The position numbers and the translations under genes were made by a program. The notes under the pieces are model-generated. The model was not told the DNA's origin. It saw nothing but the letters and a program-made list of their open reading frames with translations, and did not search any database. From assembly GCA_034431315.1 (NCBI GenBank), contig DAOUDK010000117.1, forward strand, positions 1 to 24,413: a stretch of 24,413 bases of DNA, in the 5' to 3' direction. This DNA comes from JAUWOY01 sp034431315. GTDB lineage: Bacteria > Chloroflexota > Anaerolineae > VGOG01. Below are positions 15,096 through 22,956 of this stretch, piece by piece (the first letter of the stretch is position 1; each line of letters starts with the position of its first letter).

Positions 15096-16406
15096 TCAAT
15101 CAACCCGAAAGTCTGCTGGCACTTGCGGATCGTTATACACTGTCATTATACATTCACCCATCTCCTCGACCTTGTCCCTGATGTGCGGATAGATCTCGAC
15201 CGCGAATCGCTCAAGCAGGTACTCTCTTGGACGTATGTCGTCCTGTTCGATGAGAAGGGCCAGGCAATAGAGAACGGTATCGGTATAGGATCGCCCATCC
15301 TCTTCACGCCAGTCCTCAATGCAATGGTGCAAGTCAGGACAGTTGTCTCCCTCCAGTGGGTTGACCTGGAAGTGCAATATGCCCTCCTTGCCCAGCACGC
15401 GCTGCACCAGGTAGTAGCGCAGACACTTCGAGCACCGACCGCACGAGGTGCCCCAGAAACAGAACGAGATATGGGGCATGACCTCCGGATAGTTGGTGAA
15501 CAGCTCACAGAGGATGCGGAACTCTGGTAGTCCCGCCACTGGCGGAAGGAACTTCATGGTGGGCGAGATGAACTTCTGTATGTACGTCTCGAGCAACTGC
15601 CCCCCTCTTATTGATTCGACGTCATCCCTGGATATGCGCTTACCCAGGTAGTCAAAATAGTTCGTCCTTGAGCCGTGCTCGTGGCCCATGCAGAGATATG
15701 TGGCACTATGTCGCCAAGCGATCGGAGTTGCCAGCAGCGCCAATATGAGGTCCCGGCCAAAGGGAACCACGTTGTAGTCAGGGAAGATATCCCACAGGAT
15801 GGCGTAACGCTTTGCCACGTCGGGATACTGTGGAAAGTCACACTCCACGGTTTGGTAGGTTATCCCAAGCGCCTCAGCAAGACGTGCGACGGCACGCATT
15901 TCGGCTTCTTCGACCCCCTCGTTCACTGAGAAATGTATTGGATGGACTTCGAAGCCGTTCTTCGCCAGCAGAATGTTGGATAACGTCGAATCCTTGCCTC
16001 CAGACCAGAGCAGACAGGCACGCTTCGAGCTGTCCGTCACGAAGGTCCGCGGCAAGAAGCCGCTGTCGGTCAGCACTACTTCCGGCAAAGGCGTCAGCTC
16101 CAGTTGGTCCCTCCAACATCGGATATCATACAGCATCTCCATGATCGGGAGCATACCCTCGACCATCTCCTGCAAACAGGGAAAATCTATAACGAGCTGG
16201 CGCGTCAGGCACAACTGTGCTAAGAAGGCGGCAACTCCAACACCAACCGAAGGAAGTAAACCGACGGCTTCCTCATCAAGAATGAATGGATAGGTGACTC
16301 GCAGCATCCCGCTGAACCAGTCGTCAATACGGTAGGGGAAGCGAACTTCGGCCTCTGTGAACTCCAAACCGACGTGGAGGACACCAGCACGCTCAATCTG
16401 TCGCAT
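15096..16406 (-). CDS. QueC-like PP-loop ATP pyrophosphatase
   Basis: This protein is 436 residues from ATG 16406. An N-terminal ~125-residue part of unknown fold is followed by an adenine nucleotide alpha-hydrolase domain with the PP-loop LLWSGGKDS (132-140). A VPFGRDLILALLA segment (214-226) parallels VPGRN of QueC. A zinc-type Cys cluster has Cys316, Cys322, Cys325 and Cys328 (SCGRCSKC), as in 7-cyano-7-deazaguanine synthase. It probably activates a carboxylate by adenylation to make an amide, nitrile or similar product. It is about twice the length of QueC. The start lies 13 bp after the stop of the decarboxylase-like gene, with GAGG upstream; an in-frame upstream ATG at 16490 would overlap that gene. 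Confidence 0.85.
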   Translation of the reverse strand: MRQIERAGVLHVGLEFTEAEVRFPYRIDDWFSGMLRVTYPFILDEEAVGLLPSVGVGVAAFLAQLCLTRQLVIDFPCLQEMVEGMLPIMEMLYDIRCWRDQLELTPLPEVVLTDSGFLPRTFVTDSSKRACLLWSGGKDSTLSNILLAKNGFEVHPIHFSVNEGVEEAEMRAVARLAEALGITYQTVECDFPQYPDVAKRYAILWDIFPDYNVVPFGRDLILALLATPIAWRHSATYLCMGHEHGSRTNYFDYLGKRISRDDVESIRGGQLLETYIQKFISPTMKFLPPVAGLPEFRILCELFTNYPEVMPHISFCFWGTSCGRCSKCLRYYLVQRVLGKEGILHFQVNPLEGDNCPDLHHCIEDWREEDGRSYTDTVLYCLALLIEQDDIRPREYLLERFAVEIYPHIRDKVEEMGECIMTVYNDPQVPADFRVD

Positions 16407-16419
16407 ATTCTTCACATCC

Positions 16420-17667
16420 TCATTCAAGTACTTGATTGGCCAAGAGATCCTGCAAGGTCTCTCGTTGACGGACGAGCCGCGCCTGACCATCCTTGACCAT
16501 CACCTCAGCCGGCAGAGGCCGTGCGTTGAAACGAGAGGCGCGGCACATTGCATATGCTCCACAGTTCTCCATCACCAGCAGATCTCCCTCTCGCAGTGGC
16601 GGCAACAGGCGATCCTTGGCCAACACATCGCCGGCCTGCAGCAGGTTGCCGCAAATGTGAACGCTCTCACTACCAGGTTCCTCGGCCCGATCTGCTATGA
16701 GAATCTTGTGATACGCATCGTAGATGGCTGTGGCAAAGACATGGTTGAAGCTAGCATCAGTGCCGATGAAGGTGGGAGTCCTTCCGGCACCATGTGGTAC
16801 GCTGGGTTTGATGTCCACAACCCGCGTGAGCAGATAGGCAGACTGGGCTACCATGTACTCACCTGGCTCCATGTAGAGGGCTAATGGCTGTCCACGTTGA
16901 CGACACCACTCGGACAACCTCTCATTGAGTGTCTTTCCATATGCGGCCATATCGAACGGCTTATCGTAAGGAGCAAACGGCACGCCCAGCCCGCCCCCCA
17001 GATCTATGTACTCCAGATTCTCGAATCGCTCAGCAGCAGTCAGTAGGACATCCAAGGCCTTCAGAAAGGGCTCATCTTGGAGGATATCCGAACCGAGGTG
17101 CGTATGAAGACCTGCGATGGTCAAGCCATGGGCAGCAGCAAGGTTCTTGGCTTCTTCCAATTGAGTTAGATGCAGGCCGAACTTACTACTCGGGGTAGCA
17201 GAGGTCACGTGAACGTGGAATCCTGCCTGCACACCTGTATTGATCCGGATACCTATCTTGCCCCTGCCACCCAGCTTGGCGTAACGGATCATCTGCGACA
17301 GAGAATCCACGTTGAGCGACAGGTTGTGTTCAATGATGAAGCGTAGTTCTTCATCCGAGACAGCGTAGCCTGTGTACAGAATCTGGTCCGGTGTATAGCC
17401 CGCTGCATAAGCCAGGTGTACGTCGCCAGGAGAACAGGCATCGAGATGTGCTCCCTCCTTGCGCAGCACCTTCACGATCTGAACGTTCCAGTTCGCCTTG
17501 CAGGCATAGAAGACAGTGAGAGGACGGTAAGGGATACCTTCAAGAATAGACCGGTACTGGCGGCGGATCACATCTTCTTGGATCACAAAAAGCGGCGTGC
17601 CAAACTCCTCGGCTAGCCGCTCGGCGCTGATTCCACCCAGGTGGGCCTGGTTGTCACTTATCTGCAT
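16420..17667 (-). CDS. Diaminopimelate decarboxylase-like PLP enzyme, atypical
   Basis: This 415-residue fold-type III PLP protein is of the LysA/ornithine decarboxylase family. It has the Schiff-base lysine in YACKANW (Lys57), His190 (LHTHLGS), GGGLG (224-228) for the phosphate, and GDVLAKDRLLP (346-356). Several active-site motifs differ from LysA: EPGR is EPGE (Glu270), the Cys of GPxCxS is Leu343 (GNLLQAGD), and the usual SxYN is SRFN (Phe380). It probably acts on a substrate other than diaminopimelate. AAGGAG lies 8 bp before ATG 17667. It is the first gene of a tight minus-strand group with the PP-loop protein. Confidence 0.9.
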   Translation of the reverse strand: MQISDNQAHLGGISAERLAEEFGTPLFVIQEDVIRRQYRSILEGIPYRPLTVFYACKANWNVQIVKVLRKEGAHLDACSPGDVHLAYAAGYTPDQILYTGYAVSDEELRFIIEHNLSLNVDSLSQMIRYAKLGGRGKIGIRINTGVQAGFHVHVTSATPSSKFGLHLTQLEEAKNLAAAHGLTIAGLHTHLGSDILQDEPFLKALDVLLTAAERFENLEYIDLGGGLGVPFAPYDKPFDMAAYGKTLNERLSEWCRQRGQPLALYMEPGEYMVAQSAYLLTRVVDIKPSVPHGAGRTPTFIGTDASFNHVFATAIYDAYHKILIADRAEEPGSESVHICGNLLQAGDVLAKDRLLPPLREGDLLVMENCGAYAMCRASRFNARPLPAEVMVKDGQARLVRQRETLQDLLANQVLE

Positions 17668-17811
17668 TTCTCTTGCTCCTTGTCAAAATGGCACCTGCCC
17701 GCTCCCAAGCTCCTCTAGGGCCATTGATGGCGCAGATACAAGTCCAGTGCTCAGTTCCGCATCCGGACGCACATCGGTATGGTCACGTGTCAAGGACAAT
17801 AACGACCATAC
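17668..17811. other. Leader between remnant gene and decarboxylase
   Basis: No gene is seen in this 144-bp gap. On the minus strand a TTGACA hexamer occurs around 17788, but no good -10 box follows at the normal distance, so a promoter for the biosynthetic group is possible but not established. Confidence 0.3.
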
Positions 17812-18209
17812 TCAGAGCTCGCACGCAACCCGAAAACCGATAAAATTCTCGCGCTGGTTCCGAAAGTACCTAGCTTGAGCGGTGCAGCGTGCATCGAACT
17901 GGTTGTGGCCCCAGGAACCACCACGCAATACCATTCCCATGCCGCTGCCCCACAGACCAAAAACACCTATCGCGAGTGGGGTACTGGCATCCTTGATGAT
18001 GCTGCCAACGATGTTGCGGTAATCCGGGCTCTTTAGGATTTGCCGTGCAATCAGCCATATTTAGTGGTACACTTTGAGGTTGACCACAATATGTTGTGGT
18101 GGCATCGGTTCAATCCCGCCATTTGCACGGGAATTCCCAAAGAGCCGTAATCCGTGAAGTTCAGTTGATCCTTAATAGCATAGCGGTCATTGTACACGAC
18201 TTGCGCCAT
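17812..18209 (-). pseudogene. Remnant KAP NTPase-formylglycine-enzyme fusion, split by a MITE
   Basis: From ATG 18209 (GGAGG upstream) the minus strand reads MAQVVYNDRYAIKDQLNFTDY; with the 120-bp insertion removed it continues in frame as YRNIVGSIIKDASTPLAIG and FGLWGSG. That is the usual lead-in to the Walker A (GSGKTS) of KAP-family P-loop ATPases. Instead of KTS it passes into MVLRGGSWGHNQ and ends NFIGFRVACEL, the C-terminus of formylglycine-generating-enzyme (SUMF1/FGE) domains. An internal deletion has therefore joined the two ends of a longer gene, leaving about 90 codons. It starts 35 bp after the stop of the large STAND gene and was probably in the same operon. Confidence 0.8.
18027..18146. 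mobile_element. 120-bp MITE with 24-bp terminal repeats and 8-bp target duplication
   Basis: Terminal inverted repeats at 18027-18050 and 18123-18146 agree at 21 of 24 positions (starting GGCTCTTT). Both ends are flanked by the direct repeat GTAATCCG (18019-18026 and 18147-18154), the duplicated target. The inside has no coding capacity but contains a perfect 7-bp hairpin, ACCACAA-TATG-TTGTGGT (18083-18100). Removing the element plus one target copy restores a continuous reading frame. It must have been moved by a transposase encoded elsewhere. Confidence 0.9.
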
Positions 18210-18244
18210 TGCTACCTCCGCCACCTGCTCTCTGGATGTCAAAG

Positions 18245-21200
18245 CTACTGGCTATGTGTATGGCCTTCGGCTTCAGCTTGTTCAAGTCGCTGCCTGAGTT
18301 CCTCCGACAGCTTGGCCTCTTGCCATGCGGAACCCGTGAAGTCGGCCTCAAGCACGTTCTTGGCGTCACGGAGGTCCGCTCCGTTGAGGCGCGCCTGACT
18401 GAAATCGGCGCCACGGACATCCGCCCCGGAGAAGTCAGCACCAGTTAGGTTGGCAGAGTGGAAGTTCGCATCTGTGAGATTGGCACCTTCAAACTTCGCT
18501 TCCAACAGGTTCGCCATGTGAAAATCTGCCCCCGACAACTCGGCGCGCTTGAACTTTGCACTTGCGCAGAAGCAGTCCCGGAACCTAGCCCCAGGCAGCC
18601 GAGCGCCCGACAACAGAATATGCGAGAGATTCGCTCGCGTGAAATCCACGTCCTCACCAAAGGCCCCTCGCAAGTCGGAAAAGATCAAATCGGCCTCGGC
18701 CAATCTCGCCCCTGTCAACTCGACGTCCTGCAGGGCTGCGTAGATCAACAACACCTTACCCAGGTCCGCGCCGTCGAGCTTGGCTCGATTGACCTTGGCG
18801 TAGACCATGTTGGCTCCTAGCAATTGACAGCGGCTCAACTGGGCATCTTCCAACTCGATGTTACTCAAGTCGGCACCCTGCAGCAAAGCATCGTTCAAGA
18901 GCACGCCATTCAGTGTGCCTGAAGTGATCACACAATTGCGCAGATCTTGCCCCTGAAGGTCGGCGCCTTCCTCCAAGACTATCCCATTCATATGCCTCCC
19001 GGCGACTGACTGACCGGCCCGTATTGCTTCCAATACCTCGGTAGCGCTCCAAATGCGCAACTCTCCGGCCATTCGTTCAAGCCACCGTCCTTGAAATTCC
19101 TCCAGCAACTCGCGGCTGGAACGATCCAAGACCAACAGCCCCTCGGTCTCCCACGCCTCACCTAGGAAAGGATGCGACTCATCCAGCGCCACGAAGCTCT
19201 TGCCGCCCATGGGAGCGTTTGGTCTGCTAACTAGCGTATGGAGGACGTAAAGCATCGGATCACGCAGGCTGAAACCCACGAACAGGGGTGCCCTGGCTCC
19301 AATATATCGTGACAATAAGTTGTCACCTTGTGCAAGCTTGGCCTGGAGCTGCAAGCGATCCCGTCGGGTCAGAACTAGAGGAGAATCGGGTATGTCTATG
19401 CCGCCGCACAACCGAACGATCAGGTCCTCATCTTGCTCCACTACAAGAGAGCTGTCTAAGGATGCGGCGCGCTCGTACCGTCGCTGCGCACGCTCATAGG
19501 CTTGTTCCAGCGAGGTATCCGCCGTGGTCGTCACGATGACATCGAAAGGCAAAGACACAATCAGATCCAGGGAGGTCTCATCAACCCGAAGAGAGGAGAG
19601 AATCTCTCCCGAGACACTCTTCAGCAGTCTTTCTCGCCCCTTCTTTGCAGCGTAGTACTGAGCCACATCACTAAGCCCGGCCTGATTCTCGGCCCAGCCA
19701 CACTCTCTAGCCAAGCGCGTCGTTATCATGGCGTAGGTGTCCAGATAGTGCGGCCCCAGCGTCAACCCTGGCCCAACAAACAAGATGCATCCTCCACTCA
19801 TGACCTCATGAGTGAGTTCCACCAGTTCACCGAGCTGCAAACGGGTGTGGGACATGGCAGCCTCAGTCTGCTCAAGCCGACGCCTGAGCTCAGCCGGCAG
19901 CCTAGCGTCTTGCCAGATAGCGCCTGTAAACTTGGCCTCCATTACATTCTTGGCATCGTGGAAGTCCGCTCCTTCAAGCCGAGCCTGGCTGAAGTTGGCG
20001 CCACGGACGTCAGCACCCGAGAAGTCAGCTCCAGCCAGATTGGCGAAATAGAAATTTGCACCCGTCAAATCAGCGCCCTCAAACTGTGCTTCCGCCAGGT
20101 TAGCCAAACTGAAATCCGCCTTGGGCAACCTGGCGCGTTTGAAAACTCCTCCCCAGACTAACGAATCCCGGAAAACTGCGCCTGGCAATTGGGCGCCCGA
20201 TAGCTCAGCTTTTGAGAGGTTGGCATTTATGAACGCTGTACCATCGCCTCGTGCCCCCCGCAGGTCAGTGTAGATCAGGTCAGACTCGGCAAACACCGTA
20301 TTTGTGACCTCAACGTCTTGCATCGTTGCGCCTGTGAACAGTGCCTTGCGAAATTGCGCGCCATCGAGCTTGGCTCGATTGGCTCTAGCATAGATCAGAT
20401 TGACCCCGTTAGCCCGGCAGTGCCTTAACTGCGCATCCTCCAGCGCGACATTGCTCATGTCAGCGCGATCTAGCAGAGCGTGATTCAGCAGCACGCCGTT
20501 CAGCGTGCCCGAGGTGATCACGCAGTTGCGCAGGTCTTGCCCTTCCATGTTAGTGCCCTCCTCCAACTCCATCCTGCTCATGCGCCTGCCGGCTACCGGA
20601 CGTCCAGCCCGCACTTCTTCCAGCACTTCGGCGCCACTCAGAATGCGCATTTCCTCACTTCGCCAGTCCTGCCATTGCTCTTGGAGTTCCTTCAGCAAGT
20701 CCTTACCAGGTTGATTCAAGATGACTAGATCAGCCTGCCACGCTTCGGTGAAGAAAGGGAGTGACTCATCCGACGCAACAAAGCTCCTGCCGGCTGTAAG
20801 GGTAGTTGATCCGTGCACCAGCGCGTGGAGGAAGTAAAGCAGCGGATCACGTAAACTGAAGCCTATGAACAACGGGACTCCTGCACGGAGATATGAGTCC
20901 AGCAAGTTATCGGCTCCGGTCAAGTTTGTTCGGAATTGCAGATTCTCCCGCCGTGTCAAAACCAGTGAACCAGGTAGGTCGAGTGAACCGCACAACTTGA
21001 TCAGTAAATCTTTACCTCGCTCGATCTTCGGAGAGGCTGTGGCAGAGATCGTCACCTCTAGGGGCCATCGCGAACGCTCATAAGCATGTTCCAGTGACTG
21101 GTCTGTAGCGGTAGTTACAATGGTATGGAAAGGCAAAGACACAATGGCATCCAAGCTCGCCCTGTCAGGGTCCAACAGTGATTCAACATACTGTTTGAAC

Positions 21201-22951
21201 TCTTTTGCCAGCCTCTCCGGTCCCATTTTCTTGACATAGTACTGGGCCACCTCCTCAAACTTCGCCGGTGCTTCCGTGCAGCCACTCTCCTCGGCAAGAC
21301 GCTCTGCCAGTGTCGCGTACACGTCCAGGTATTTCGGCCCTATCGTCAGCTCGGGTCCCAGGAACAGGATGCAGTTTCCGCTCAAGGCTTCACGGACCAA
21401 CGCTTCCTTCTCTTGGGCCAGTTCAGGCGCCGAAAGACCGATATCCGCCTGACTAAGACGCTCCACAGTTGCAATAACCTTGAACCTCAGCGATGGACCG
21501 AAGATGCGTGCCAGTTCGTGGTCTTCCCTCAGGTAGCGCCAGAGTGTGTCGATTGCCCGCGGCGATCGATTCTGCACCAGGCAGCGCTTCAGATCTTCCA
21601 GAATGTCCGTTTCAATCCGAGCCTGGCTTACACCCTGCAGTCGTTTGTGGATGAAACGATGATATAGGTACTCCACTGTTGCCAAAGGTCGGTTGGGGAC
21701 GTCAACCGCGGCAAATATCTGGGACTGGTAGAGATCAATCAAAGCCTTTGTGGTAACACGCAGCGTTTCTGGTTCAAAATGCGCCATCCTGCGCACCAGC
21801 AGGTCACGGGGCAGAGTGTCGAGTTTGTACACCCCTGCGGGGGTCCAGTGGATAAGGCCTCGCTCTTCTAGCCAGTTGACCGCTCGCCCTGGCCTCTCTT
21901 CCGCGCTCAACGTTTCAACGCCGCAAGCTCTGAGCAACAGCTCAAGAAGCTGCAGATCGAAGTACCGCATCGGTACGATCATCTTGTAGACGCGTTCGGC
22001 CCATGGATCATGACCAAGATCCCGCAATGCATAAGGCTCCAGATAACCGCGATACACATCCTCAATGAGTTCGCGGGACTGTTGTTCGTTTAGTGTATGA
22101 ATGGAGGTCGGATCCCTATCGTCGGCCATCAGATCGCTCAGAGACTCCACAACCAACTGTACCACGACGGGGTGCCCCTGACCGATGTCACGGACGTACT
22201 TCATCAATGGACCACCGAGGATCTGTGTTGCGCCCTGACGATCACTGGCGGAGCTGTCCTCCAGTAACAAATCGACTTCCTGGGATGACAAAGGCAACAA
22301 ATGCCATTTATCGAATCGCCCGTGTAGTAGCTCGGGGCTCCAAGAGGTTCGCAGGGTAGCACGCGAGGCGCTGACCACCATGGCGAGCGGAGCTTCACCG
22401 AAACGGGCTAGCAGATGTGATTCCAGCTGTTCTCGGACAGACTTGGGCGCATCTTCGAGCCCATCGATGAAAAGCACGAGCGGTTGTTGTCTTGCAATCG
22501 TAATCAGCTCATCCAGCACTTTATTCGGGAAGTCCTCCTGTGCACGGATAGCAGCTTGTCTTTCTTCAGGGTTCTGGCTCATCTCCAGCGTTTGGAGAGC
22601 AGCACGCTCAGCCAGTAGCGCCTGCGTTGTCCCAATGCGTAGGTGGGCAAGTTTTGTGGCAATGATGAAGAGTGCTGCCTCATATGGCTCTTCGACGTGA
22701 TACGGGGCTTTCATGCGCTCTTCTTCGAACGAAACATCGGCAACAGCCACACCCCGGTGTTTGCACAATCTAATAAACTGTGTCAGCAGAGTAGTTTTGC
22801 CGATCCCGGCTGTGCCGTAGAAGTGCAGAAATCGGGGGAAAGTTATTCGGCCCGTCTTAAGGTCATCGAGAAGGTTGTTGAAGAACTTTAGTTCAGCTTG
22901 CCTGCCGACGAACCCCGGGCTTGTTTCCAGAGTGAAGATCGCAGTTGTCAT
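18245..22951 (-). CDS. STAND ATPase with two tandem SIR2-pentapeptide modules
   Basis: This is a 1568-residue protein. Residues 1-510 form a STAND-type ATPase: GRQAEL at 16-21, Walker A GTAGIGKT 46-53, Walker B LVLFIDGLED 158-167. A SIR2-like domain (about 522-760) and pentapeptide repeats (about 797-1015, A(D/N)LxxA type) follow; then the whole unit is repeated as SIR2 (about 1049-1290) and pentapeptides (about 1327-1545), offset by ~530 residues. The copies share exact stretches such as DLRNCVITSGTLNGVLLN. In both SIR2 domains the catalytic His is Cys (654, 1182) and the TTN.D Asn is Ala or Thr, so NAD hydrolysis is doubtful. SIR2-STAND proteins are antiphage factors. AAGGAGG precedes the ATG, which lies 5 bp after the upstream stop. 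Confidence 0.9.
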   Translation of the reverse strand: MTTAIFTLETSPGFVGRQAELKFFNNLLDDLKTGRITFPRFLHFYGTAGIGKTTLLTQFIRLCKHRGVAVADVSFEEERMKAPYHVEEPYEAALFIIATKLAHLRIGTTQALLAERAALQTLEMSQNPEERQAAIRAQEDFPNKVLDELITIARQQPLVLFIDGLEDAPKSVREQLESHLLARFGEAPLAMVVSASRATLRTSWSPELLHGRFDKWHLLPLSSQEVDLLLEDSSASDRQGATQILGGPLMKYVRDIGQGHPVVVQLVVESLSDLMADDRDPTSIHTLNEQQSRELIEDVYRGYLEPYALRDLGHDPWAERVYKMIVPMRYFDLQLLELLLRACGVETLSAEERPGRAVNWLEERGLIHWTPAGVYKLDTLPRDLLVRRMAHFEPETLRVTTKALIDLYQSQIFAAVDVPNRPLATVEYLYHRFIHKRLQGVSQARIETDILEDLKRCLVQNRSPRAIDTLWRYLREDHELARIFGPSLRFKVIATVERLSQADIGLSAPELAQEKEALVREALSGNCILFLGPELTIGPKYLDVYATLAERLAEESGCTEAPAKFEEVAQYYVKKMGPERLAKEFKQYVESLLDPDRASLDAIVSLPFHTIVTTATDQSLEHAYERSRWPLEVTISATASPKIERGKDLLIKLCGSLDLPGSLVLTRRENLQFRTNLTGADNLLDSYLRAGVPLFIGFSLRDPLLYFLHALVHGSTTLTAGRSFVASDESLPFFTEAWQADLVILNQPGKDLLKELQEQWQDWRSEEMRILSGAEVLEEVRAGRPVAGRRMSRMELEEGTNMEGQDLRNCVITSGTLNGVLLNHALLDRADMSNVALEDAQLRHCRANGVNLIYARANRAKLDGAQFRKALFTGATMQDVEVTNTVFAESDLIYTDLRGARGDGTAFINANLSKAELSGAQLPGAVFRDSLVWGGVFKRARLPKADFSLANLAEAQFEGADLTGANFYFANLAGADFSGADVRGANFSQARLEGADFHDAKNVMEAKFTGAIWQDARLPAELRRRLEQTEAAMSHTRLQLGELVELTHEVMSGGCILFVGPGLTLGPHYLDTYAMITTRLARECGWAENQAGLSDVAQYYAAKKGRERLLKSVSGEILSSLRVDETSLDLIVSLPFDVIVTTTADTSLEQAYERAQRRYERAASLDSSLVVEQDEDLIVRLCGGIDIPDSPLVLTRRDRLQLQAKLAQGDNLLSRYIGARAPLFVGFSLRDPMLYVLHTLVSRPNAPMGGKSFVALDESHPFLGEAWETEGLLVLDRSSRELLEEFQGRWLERMAGELRIWSATEVLEAIRAGQSVAGRHMNGIVLEEGADLQGQDLRNCVITSGTLNGVLLNDALLQGADLSNIELEDAQLSRCQLLGANMVYAKVNRAKLDGADLGKVLLIYAALQDVELTGARLAEADLIFSDLRGAFGEDVDFTRANLSHILLSGARLPGARFRDCFCASAKFKRAELSGADFHMANLLEAKFEGANLTDANFHSANLTGADFSGADVRGADFSQARLNGADLRDAKNVLEADFTGSAWQEAKLSEELRQRLEQAEAEGHTHSQ

Positions 22952-22956
22952 GTCAG

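Noticed and set aside
15096..16406. QueC-like protein as part of a Qat or type IV CBASS defence system
   Set aside because: No QatA, QatB or TatD partner and no CD-NTase, TGT-like or OGG-like gene lies next to it. Neighbours point to biosynthesis instead.
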